NCBI GenBank assembly: GCA_900316315.1
Contig: ONCK01000017.1
Location: forward strand, 1-58,707
From: an uncultured Prevotellaceae bacterium
Lineage (GTDB): Bacteria; Bacteroidota; Bacteroidia; Bacteroidales; Bacteroidaceae
Direction: 5' to 3'
Length of the DNA stretch: 58,707 bases
Under the pieces are notes generated by a model, which searched no databases, was not told the origin of the DNA, and saw only the letters and a program-made list of their open reading frames with translations. How positions within the stretch are numbered: the first letter of the stretch is position 1; each line of letters starts with the position of its first letter. Below, in pieces: positions 36,122-45,500 of this stretch. The translations under genes were made by a program, and so were the position numbers.

Positions 36122-37099
36122 TTAAGCCCCCACGTGCTGCTGGTACCAGCGGCTGGCGCGGTCAAAGAAGCAGCGGCTACGGCAGGCGAAGTGGAGGAGA
36201 CAGTAGCCGGTCTTCTTGGGACTCATGAGGGGCAGCAAGGCGATGCGGGTAGTGCGGGAGAGGGCGTAGTCGCGGTGGAGCAGGGCATACTTAAAGACGT
36301 TGACGCCTGACTTCTTGCGCACTTGGGCAGTGAGCCACGGGTGTCCGGGCGGGTAGTGACGGGCAAAGTAGAGGCGCGTATTGGAACTGAGGAAGAAGAA
36401 GTCTATCTTGCGTCTTTTGCGGGTGAAGTGGCTGACGGAGGTGTCGAGTACGCGGTATACGGCGGTCTTCTCGCGCAGCAGGAGAGTGCGGCTACGGCTC
36501 GTGACCCAGTAGTACCAGAAGACGTCGCCAGTGAAGTACCGTCGGGTATCGAGGCGCGGGGCTCGGCGCATGAGGTCAGCGCTCATCATGACGGTGACGT
36601 ACCAGATGGTACATTTGGAGGCGAGGATGTAGGGGTAGACGTCGAGGCCCTCATGCTCGTGGAAGTGGAAGGGGAAGGTCTCCTGCCGTGCCTGGCTGTA
36701 CTTGTCAAAATAGGTGTAGCAGAGGCCGGCGTCGGGATACTGTTCCATGAGTTGTACTTGGTGCTGGAGCTTGAGGGGTGAGGTCCACCAGTCGTCACCT
36801 TCGCAGATGGCTATATACTTGCCGCGCGCCCTGGGGAGCAGGACGTCGCGGATGATGTCTACGCCCTGGGAGAACTGGTTGGAGGCTTGATAGATGGCGG
36901 TCACCAGGCTGGGATAGGCGATCTCGTAGCGGCGTACGACGTCGGCTGTGTGGTCGGTCGAATGGTCGTCGTTGACGATGACTTCGTAGCTGAAGTCGGT
37001 CTGCTGGCTGACGACGCTCTTGAGACACTGTTCGACATAGTCCTGCTGATTGTAGACAGGACAGAGCACACTGACGAGTATATCTTTGTTTTTTTTCAT
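36122..37099 (-). CDS. Family 2 glycosyltransferase
   Basis: About 325 residues from MKKNKDILVSVLCPVYNQ. The GT-A fold is clear: VSVLCPVYNQQDYVEQCLKSV at the N terminus, nucleotide-binding VNDDHSTDHT and the metal-binding region ICEGDDWWTSP (about 90-100). Its acceptor and sugar are unknown. The C-terminal part is basic (HFTRKRRKID) and likely membrane-associated. It begins five bases after the stop of the upstream gene and is the last gene of a three-gene operon with a GT9 enzyme, so it probably builds lipopolysaccharide core or another surface glycan. Confidence 0.9.
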   Translation of the reverse strand: MKKNKDILVSVLCPVYNQQDYVEQCLKSVVSQQTDFSYEVIVNDDHSTDHTADVVRRYEIAYPSLVTAIYQASNQFSQGVDIIRDVLLPRARGKYIAICEGDDWWTSPLKLQHQVQLMEQYPDAGLCYTYFDKYSQARQETFPFHFHEHEGLDVYPYILASKCTIWYVTVMMSADLMRRAPRLDTRRYFTGDVFWYYWVTSRSRTLLLREKTAVYRVLDTSVSHFTRKRRKIDFFFLSSNTRLYFARHYPPGHPWLTAQVRKKSGVNVFKYALLHRDYALSRTTRIALLPLMSPKKTGYCLLHFACRSRCFFDRASRWYQQHVGA

Positions 37100-37104
37100 A
37101 GGGC

Positions 37105-38094
37105 TTACCAGTAACAACCGTTTTCGATCTCATCGGCGACGCGCGGTGCCTCGTCGGCTGCGGGACGTGTCCAAGCCTCATTGTAGAGGGCGCGGTAGCG
37201 GGGTATATCGTCCCAACGCCGGCCCTTGATGCCAAAGAGGAGCTGGAGAGCGCCTCCGAGGTGGATGGCCGTCTTGCCGCTGCGCTTGGCATGGGCGGCG
37301 AGGTGGAAGCCGTAAGCTCCGCATCCGATGAGGGCGATGTCGTAGTCTGCTGCGTCCATGCGGGCTTTCATGCTGTCGAGGGCGGCAAACCAGTCGGCGT
37401 AGTCGCTGCTATGGCCGCCGATGGTCTGGGCACTGCGCACGATGGTGAGGCTCTTGAATGGGGGGAGCACGTCGGGATCGGCAAAGAGCTCGGCGCGTCG
37501 CTGGTACTGCCGCTCTATGGTCTCAGCAAAGGGATGGACGACGAGCACCTTGCGGTCGCGCAGGGCCGAAGTCCAGGGAAGTGACCAGAAGAAGGGGCTG
37601 TAGTAGCCCTCGAGGTCGAGGCGCGTGAGGGCGACGGGGTGGGGGATGGTATAGAGATAGGCTTCAGCCTTCTGATACGAGGCCATGGCGTCTGCCGAGA
37701 GCCAGTCGTGGGCGAAGAGCTGCGCCCAGCGGTCGGCCAGCAGCCTGTCGGGCGGAAAAAAGCCCGCGTTGTGGCTCAGCCGCCAGAGGGAAGTATGGAT
37801 ACTACGGTAGAGACGGTAGCGATAGTGGAGGATATGGGTGATGTCGACGGGACGCAGTCCGATCTGCCTGCCGTAGAGGTTGACAAAGGCCTTGAGCTCG
37901 TAGGTCCCCAGTTTGGTAGCCATCAGTGGCGGCTGCCCCGTGGCGAGACGGGTGCGCAGCCAGTCATTGGCAGCCTGCCCGCAGAGGTCGGGGGGTGGCA
38001 GCTGGCCGATGTCGGGATAGATCACATGAGCCGCCTGTCCCATCAGTTTGAGACCAAAGGCGATTACGGTATTCAGTTTTTCGTTACGGTTCAT
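37105..38094 (-). CDS. Unknown protein of a surface-glycan operon
   Basis: 329 residues, no signal peptide. It opens with LNTVIAFGLKLM and has PPLMATKLGTYELKAFVNLYG near 55-75. Late strings VLVVHPFAETIERQYQRR and ALIGCGAYGFHLAAHAKRSGKTAIHLGGALQ read like the phosphate/sugar-binding part of a transferase-like fold. I cannot name the family securely. Location between GT9 and GT2 genes with short gaps suggests a role in making or modifying the same glycan. Confidence 0.65.
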   Translation of the reverse strand: MNRNEKLNTVIAFGLKLMGQAAHVIYPDIGQLPPPDLCGQAANDWLRTRLATGQPPLMATKLGTYELKAFVNLYGRQIGLRPVDITHILHYRYRLYRSIHTSLWRLSHNAGFFPPDRLLADRWAQLFAHDWLSADAMASYQKAEAYLYTIPHPVALTRLDLEGYYSPFFWSLPWTSALRDRKVLVVHPFAETIERQYQRRAELFADPDVLPPFKSLTIVRSAQTIGGHSSDYADWFAALDSMKARMDAADYDIALIGCGAYGFHLAAHAKRSGKTAIHLGGALQLLFGIKGRRWDDIPRYRALYNEAWTRPAADEAPRVADEIENGCYW

Positions 38095-38130
38095 CTCGGG
38101 TTGGCAGGTAGGAGGGACGGGGTGGCCTGT

Positions 38131-39279
38131 TTAGGCTTGCGGGTCGGCCGGCTGTGCTGCATCAGGCGCGTCCGGAGTCGTGGGGGCGGCGTCTGCGTCG
38201 GGTGTGGTCGGATCGGAGGTGGCCGAGGGGCCTTTGAGAGGCATGACATACTGGTCTATCATCTTGCTGAGGCGTTGCCATACGCGCTCGGTGGTGATGA
38301 CGGAGAAGCGCTGGTGGTAGGTGAGCACCTTCTGTTTGTCCTTGTTGATAAACTCATCGGGGGAGATGCCCTGGTAGCGGTCGCCGTCGGCAGGCAGCCA
38401 GAAGTGCATGTCGATACCCGGCGGGTAGATGGCAAAGGACGGCACCTTGAAGGCTTGCGCAATGTGGCGCGGACCGCCTTCATTGCCAAAGAAGAAGTCG
38501 CTGTTGACCAGCAGGGCGCAGAGCTGGCGGAGGTTGGCCGCCTCGATGTCGGTATGGAAGTGGGGATTGCCGCCCAGTGCGTGCTGGAAGTCGAGGGCTA
38601 CCTGCTTCTCCGCCACGCCGCCAAAATTGGCAATGAGCTGTGCGTCGTACTGCTTGATGAGGCGATTGAGCACTTCCGACATACGGAGCTTGTCCCAGGC
38701 CTTGCCGATGATGCGCGTGCAGATCGCAACGGTCACGACGGGTTTGCTGAAGTCGATGCCGTGCTCGGTCATGTAGTGGCGGAAGTCTGCGCGCTCCTGG
38801 TCGGTGATATAGAGGGGGAAGTGGCGGCTCTTGATGAGGTTGGCCTCGTTGACGAGCGGGTCCATAAGACGCAGGTTGCTACCCACGCGGTCTACGCCTG
38901 GCGGGGTAGGGATGCGGTAGTTGTGGATGCCGACGTTGTAGCTCTTGTAGCGGCCTATGCGGTAGGGCGTAGAGAGTGAGCAGAGGCTGAAGAGAAGAGT
39001 CTTGGGCGTGGAGCGCATATCGATGATGACATCGTAGTGGGTGGCGTGCATGATATTGCGTACGCGGCTGACGTATTCGAGTCCCTCCTGCTGCTCCTCG
39101 TCAAAGGTGATGACGCGGTCGATATCGGGATGATTGCGGTAGAGGGAAGCGATATTCTTGTTGATGACGAAGTGTATCTTAGCTTCAGGAAAGGTGAGCT
39201 TAAGGCTATGGCAGAGAGCCATAGAGAGCACGGAGTCGCCTACGCGGCGAAAGCGGATGACGAGGATGTTGCGGATCAT
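38131..39279 (-). CDS. Family 9 glycosyltransferase (heptosyltransferase-like)
   Basis: 382 residues from MIRNILVIRFRRVGDSVLSM, the exact GT9 N-terminal pattern (ILVIR-x-x-x-x-GD). The domain continues with DVIIDMRSTPKTLLFSL, RIGRYKSY and the donor-site block SDFFFGNEGGPRHIAQAF (in place of the usual N-D-S-G-x-x-H). It ends with a 45-residue low-complexity tail rich in D, A, T and P. Transfers a sugar in lipopolysaccharide core assembly. The open frame extends further upstream, but conservation and a -7 box fix this start. First gene of the operon. Confidence 0.9.
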   Translation of the reverse strand: MIRNILVIRFRRVGDSVLSMALCHSLKLTFPEAKIHFVINKNIASLYRNHPDIDRVITFDEEQQEGLEYVSRVRNIMHATHYDVIIDMRSTPKTLLFSLCSLSTPYRIGRYKSYNVGIHNYRIPTPPGVDRVGSNLRLMDPLVNEANLIKSRHFPLYITDQERADFRHYMTEHGIDFSKPVVTVAICTRIIGKAWDKLRMSEVLNRLIKQYDAQLIANFGGVAEKQVALDFQHALGGNPHFHTDIEAANLRQLCALLVNSDFFFGNEGGPRHIAQAFKVPSFAIYPPGIDMHFWLPADGDRYQGISPDEFINKDKQKVLTYHQRFSVITTERVWQRLSKMIDQYVMPLKGPSATSDPTTPDADAAPTTPDAPDAAQPADPQA

Positions 39280-39308
39280 GTTTTGGTAAAAATTTCGGCA
39301 ATATGATG

Positions 39309-39316
39309 CAAATATA
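39309..39316 (-). promoter_or_regulatory. -7 box of the glycosyltransferase operon
   Basis: Minus-strand TATATTTG, 30 bases before the GT9 ATG. No -33 TTG at the right distance. It is the last host feature before the polyvalent-protein island. Confidence 0.5.
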
Positions 39317-39424
39317 CAAAATTCCGGCATGCCATCCTCTTTCCTCCGCTGTTTTTTTCGTCCGTGCTCGCTTGCTCTCCTTGACCTCGTTCCGTTAAGT
39401 GTCTCCGCGGCCCGAGGATTGCCA

Positions 39425-39523
39425 ATGGAGAAAGACAGCATCATGCGACAGGGTGAGCTCAACGGCGTAACCGTCGGCGAGAAATACAAGGAAACGGCCT
39501 CTAACATGATGGTTGTGGAGTAG
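39425..39523 (+). pseudogene. Frameshifted 5' fragment of the polyvalent-protein gene
   Basis: ATG 39425 opens MEKDSIMRQGELNGVTVGEK...TASNMMVVE and a TAG stop at 39521-39523. From 39520 the frame of the large gene reads VGYQKKYWQDELAEAVKLCHDARKG-like sequence without a stop. Composition and content match the large gene, so this looks like the same protein with one frameshift. The sequence to its left is host DNA, meaning the true 5' part of the gene is missing. Confidence 0.5.
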
Positions 39524-39564
39524 GCTATCAGAAGAAGTACTGGCAGGATGAGCTGGCTGAAGCC

Positions 39565-42500
39565 GTGAAGCTGTGTCATGATGCGCGGAAGGGGGGTGTC
39601 GGGTATGGCGCTCCTGTGTCATGGACTGCCCGCCAGTATGAGCTGTTTGCTGATGTTGATGGGCTGAAGACGGCGGCTGACATGAATAATGCGGCGATGC
39701 TGATGCTTGCTGATGTGCTTAATGACAAGCGGGTGACGATGCTGAAGAATGTGTTTATGATGTACAACGACGATGCACGTCTGTCTGCTTCGGGACAAAT
39801 GGATATATTCTCGGGCGGTGTTCCGAGCCGGGAAGAGATATTGAAGAATGTGATAAAACGATATAGCGATGCAAACAAGAAACAAATCGAGGCTGCAAGA
39901 AGGGCAGCCGTGGAACGAAGAAAGACTGAGAGCACTGAACAAGTTGGCACTCCTCCAAAGAGCGGTGGAACGGGCGGACAAGGAAACACCCCAGCCGCAA
40001 ACGGACATGCGCCAGCAGGTGAGGGAGAACCTGCGCCAGTGGGCGCAGGACAACAGGCCGACGTTGCAGGAGGAACTGAGGGAAATGACGAGAAAGGCAA
40101 GGAAGTAACCCAGCAGCCCATTGGTCCTACATCCTCACAAGAGCACAAGCCGGCCGTAAAGTTAACACGCACGGGCGACTTCTATGAGGTACACGGCGAC
40201 GGCGCAGATATTGCCGGAAGGGTACTTGGTATAACCGTTACCAAACGTCATGGCATCGGAACTAAAATGGCAGGTTTCCCGGTGCATGCCTTAGATACCT
40301 ATTTGGATAAACTCATCAAGGCAGGCTATCCCGTTGACATCATCGAGAACGGAAAGGTTGTAGAGCATGTTATTCCACAAGAGAGCATTGGCACGACTTC
40401 TACACCTGAGCAGGTAGAGTCAGAGCGTCAGAGCGTGAACACTGAGCCTACCGAGGGGCAGAAAGAAACCGGTAATTATAAGAAGGGGCATATTAAGGTT
40501 GATGGTTTTGACATCACCATTGAGAACCCGAAAGGCAGTACCCGGAGCGGCAAGGACGCATCGGGTAAGGCTTGGAGTGTACCTATGCACTATGACTATG
40601 GCTATATCAAGGGAACGGAAGGTGTTGACGGTGACCATATTGATGTATATCTCAGTGATGAGCCGACAAAGGGCAACGTGTATGTCGTTGACCAGGTCAA
40701 TCAGAATGACGGCAGCTTTGACGAGCATAAGGTGATGTACGGTTTCCCGAGCATGGAAGCAGCTGTCGAGGCCTATAAGGGACAGTATGAAGATGGTTGG
40801 AAAGTTGGCACCGTTACCGAGGTGAGCCGCGAAGACTTCAAAAAATGGGTTGAGAGCAGTAAGCGTAAGACCAAGCCGTTTGCTGATTACAAGAGCATGG
40901 AGGCTGCAGCCAAGCAGCAGCGTACAAAACCGAGCGGTAAGGAGAAGCCCGGCGAGAAAGAGGATAAGCTTAGCGCGGCAGAGAAGCAAGTGCGTGAGCT
41001 GTTAAATCCGTATAAAGAGAGTTTGCGAAAATGGCGTGCCGATGGTAACCCTGAAGCCTTACATTCTCTAGTAGAAAGCGGATCTAAGATTAAAGACTTC
41101 GCAATGAGTCTAGACCCCGATGTGCTGGAAGGGCTCGTGGCTAAAGGTGTATTTGATGATCTGGACGGTGGTGAAAAGAATGAAATTGAGGACCTACCTG
41201 GAGTGAGGAAACTGAAAACCCATGCCTTTGAGGAAACAATCAGGAAGCAGGGCAAGATAGAGGGTCAGGCTAAGCCGGCTAAGAAGACAGACCCATTTAA
41301 GTTTGTTCTTAAAGGGAAAGATGTTCAGGAGACACCCGCAATGGCCGGCAAGTGCTACACGAACGGCTACGAGGTTTGCACCGACGGGTATGTATTAATT
41401 GCAGTGAAGTCTGACTATCCCAAGGAGAAGGAAGGCATTGTTGAGGATAAGAAGGGCAACCGGATAGAAGGCCAATATCCTCATGTCATGACTGTTGTCA
41501 AATCTGTCAAAGAGAAGTCGGGCAGGTCTGTCAAGATTGACGTACAGGACATGCGCAACTTTCTCCAGGGCGTACTTGACAAAGCCGGGAAGAAGGGAAC
41601 GGCAGTTGTCTCCCTTCGCATGCCGGATGGTATGATAATAGGCGTGGAAGCAAAGAATGCCAAGCTCGTCTTGGATGCTATGGATTATTATGGCATAGAC
41701 ACGCTTAATTATTCTTATGAGACGCAGAGTATGCTGGCTGCCAATGATAAGGCTTCCTTGCTCATCACGCCGGTATTTCTTGGAGATGGCTATCGCAATA
41801 TCGAAGACACCTATTGTTATGACTTGACGAAAGGGGAAGAAGACAAACGTGCCAATTTCCACAAGGCTGAATCAGACAATTCAAAGAAAGAAGCCGGTGT
41901 GCCCGTGACGGAGGAAGAGGCGGCATTGCGTGACGAGCTGAATGAGCTGTTGCGTGAGGCCGGTATGCCTGTGATAGATGACGTGGAGGAAGGGCAGCAG
42001 GTGCTGGATATGGCGAATGGCCGTGCACGGCAGATGTCCTTCGGAGAGCCATATGACTATGAGAAATATCCTCTTGGACGCGTTGAACCTGGTATATCCA
42101 ATAAGGAGGTTGGCGTGGTTGCAGCTTCTGCCAATCATGGCTTTGCAAATTATAAAGAAGCGAAAGCATGGGCAAAAGAGAATGTGGTGAAAACCTATAA
42201 TGCAGAGGAAACTGGCGGCAAAGGTGAAGTGCGTATCAGTAATGGTGCGGTTGACAAATTCCTGTCTCAGAGTGCTGTTGACAAGAGTGACAGCAAGGAT
42301 GTTCACTTGGCTGTATTGAAGGTGCTTCCGGATATTCTAAAGACGAGCATTGACGTAGAGACACATCCAGATTTTCTGAAAGGAAAGGATGGCAAGCGGA
42401 GTGCCGATAACGGAATGAACAGAGACGTTCTTGTTCACCGATGCTATGGTGCTGTAAATATTGACGGCAAGCTTTATCGTGTGAAGATAACGTTGAAGGA

Positions 42501-45500
42501 GGACGTAAGAAACAAGAGCCTGCCATCCAACACACATTCCTATGAGGCAACAAAAATAGAGCTGCTCGCAGGAACATTGGCTAAACCCGAAGGTGATAAC
42601 CCCAATACGAACAACTCTATATCTGCGGCAAATTTACTTGAAAATGTTGGATTGTCATATAACCCAAGCGAAAAAGTTTTGGACGCAAGTGAAAAACGTA
42701 CGAAAAGTATTCGTGAGCAGCGGGTGTATCATGGCAGCGGGGCTGAGTTTGACCACTTCGATACCATGAATCACTTGGGCGAGGGTGAAGGAAGTCAGGC
42801 CTTCGGAGCTGGGACGTACGTGGCAGACCAGAAGGGGATTGGATTGTTCTACGCCAAGATCGGCGCCCGCGACAGAGTCGTCGTAAATGGAAAGGAGTAT
42901 ATCTTTGGAAGGTCCAACAATCTTAGCGTAGCACAAAACATAGCTGCGGGGACTCTGTATAATGCTTACTATGGACGCAGTGGAAGTTTGCATCATAAAG
43001 TTGAAATAGGGGAAAAAGACTATGTGCAAAGGGCTATACAAGAAATCCGTGATACTTTGGCTGAGAAGCCGGATAGGTCTGACGCTGCTGACTATATAGA
43101 GGCGGAAAAACTGATAGAGAGCGGTGAGGTTGCCTTTAAGCACAGGGAACGTGTCCTCTATACAGTAGAAATCCCCGACGACAACGGCAAGAACTATTTG
43201 GATTGGAATGCTAAGGTTGGTGTTAGATTACTGAACAAGGTAAACAAGCATTTAGAGCAACAAGGCAAGAAACCAATAAATCCAGAACTTTCCAAGAGAT
43301 ATAAGTTCCTTGACGGAAGTGACTTGTATAGGGCATTGTCAATTAGAATGCCTAATGATGACGCAACATTCAATGACGATAAAGCTGCTAGTGAGTTTTT
43401 GTCTTCGCTTGGTTTTGTCGGCATCAAATACCCTGCAGGCTCTATTCATGGTGGTGCGAAGGAAGGGGATACAGACTATGTTATCTTCAACGACAAGGAC
43501 TTGAAGATTACGGACAAGGTGAAGTTTTTCCGCACGGCAAACGGCGAGGCATACGGCTTCACGGTTGGCGGAAAGATATACATCGACCCGCGGATTGCGA
43601 CGAGCGAGACGCCGATACATGAGTATACCCACCCTTGGGCTGAGGCACTGCGGAAGGCCAACCCGAAGGAGTGGCAGAACGTGGTGAAGCTGATGAAGGG
43701 CACTTGGGCTTGGGACTACGTGAAGAGACTGTATCCGGAGCTTAAGACGGATGACGAGATTGCCGAGGAGGCGCTGGCGCACTACAGCGGAAAGCGGGGT
43801 GCTGAGCGCCTGCGCGAGGCGGCCAGGGAAGAGGCTGACAAGGCTAATGGTGTCATGGACAAGGCTGCTATATGGAGCGCATTTGCGAAAATAAAGGATG
43901 CCTTGGGAAAATTTTGGAAGCATATTGCTGAAGATTTTCTGCATATCCACTTCACGAGTGCCGAGGAGGTGGCGGACAAGGTGATGTATGACTTGCTGAA
44001 TGGTTTCAATCCAAATAAGTTCAATCTGTCAAAGCCGGTAGAGAAAGGTAAGGATCTTATCGCAGTGCATAACCTAACCGAGGATAAGTTGAAGCAATCA
44101 CTTGAACTTGGTGGCTTTCCGATGCCGAGCATTGCCATTACAAAGACCAGCATGGGACATGCTGGGTATGGAGACATCTCACTTCTCTTTGGCAAGGACA
44201 CCATCAATCCTTCTGACAGACGCAACAAGGTCTATAGCGGTGACGCATGGACGCCTACATTCCCTCAAGTAAGCTACAAGTTGGATGAGAAGAAATCAGA
44301 GGACATCTATAGCCGGGCCCTTAAGGTTGGAAATCTACCCTTCTTCAAATCTTCCAGACTCGATCCGGAAATTCTTAGTGATCGGATTGATGGAAAAGAC
44401 CTTGCGGAGATAATAGAGTCCTTCAAGAAAGACTACGGCATGAAGCAGATGTTCCTGTCAGAGATGGGCAATCCCGTTAAGGAATATGTTCAGAAAACGG
44501 TCGACAAGTTTTCTCCTGAAAAGGTGGATTTCCTTCAGCAGATACTTGACAAGTTTGGAGTTGATGGGCTTAGAAGTGGAAAATATGATGACGAGTTGAA
44601 ACAAATTGTAGGCTCGTATCGTCATGTGGATCTTGACAGCGTGAAGCCATATTTGGCAAAGTTGGCAGTACAGAACGCTTTGCGCGACGCCATTGATTTT
44701 GCGGAGAACGGCAACAAGAAGGTTGAGTATGATGTCGAGGCGACTCAGAAAGAGATTGACCGCAGAATAGATCCAAAGGAATACGACCGGTGGCTGCATG
44801 AAATGTTCGATGGAATCATCGAGAAGAAAGGTATTAGAAACAACACCGATTCTTATACTCCCTTGGGAAACAGACGGAAATGGGAACGTCTGTATGATGC
44901 CGTCAATCTCGACAACGTCCTAAAAGACATGAAGGCGCAGCAAGCTAAGAGTGGTGGCTTCTTCGGTAGCATTTTCGGTGCATCCGCAAAGGAGCTTTCA
45001 AACCTGAGTGAGGTCCGCGAGGAAGCAAAGAGGCGTATTAAGTCTGTATCGGAAGAAGAATTTAATGCCGAGAAGGATAAAATATTGTCCCGATTACAAA
45101 AGATCAGCTTACCTTCTGTTGAAAGCTCCAATAGCATCTCCGTCGCGATGGACTTCGTTGAGAACGTCAAGGATGCCGTCGTCCATTCCCATACTCCAAA
45201 GGGTATATTCAAATATCTCAGCGACATCTATCCTGACATGACGATGGATGTAGCCAACGAGATTGCTGATGTGGTGAAGGACATCCAGTCCATGAGCGCC
45301 AACTACCTTGAGGCCAAGCCATACAGAGCAGTAGGTTTCGACGAGGTAAAGGCGGCCGTTGTTCCTTCTGATACTGATACAAAGATTGTCCAACAGCTCA
45401 AGGATAAAGGTATACCGGTATATACTTATGAGAAAGGCAACGCCGAGGAACGCAGACAAGTCGTTAACGATGCTGCCAGGGAACAGCGGGTCAAGTTTCA

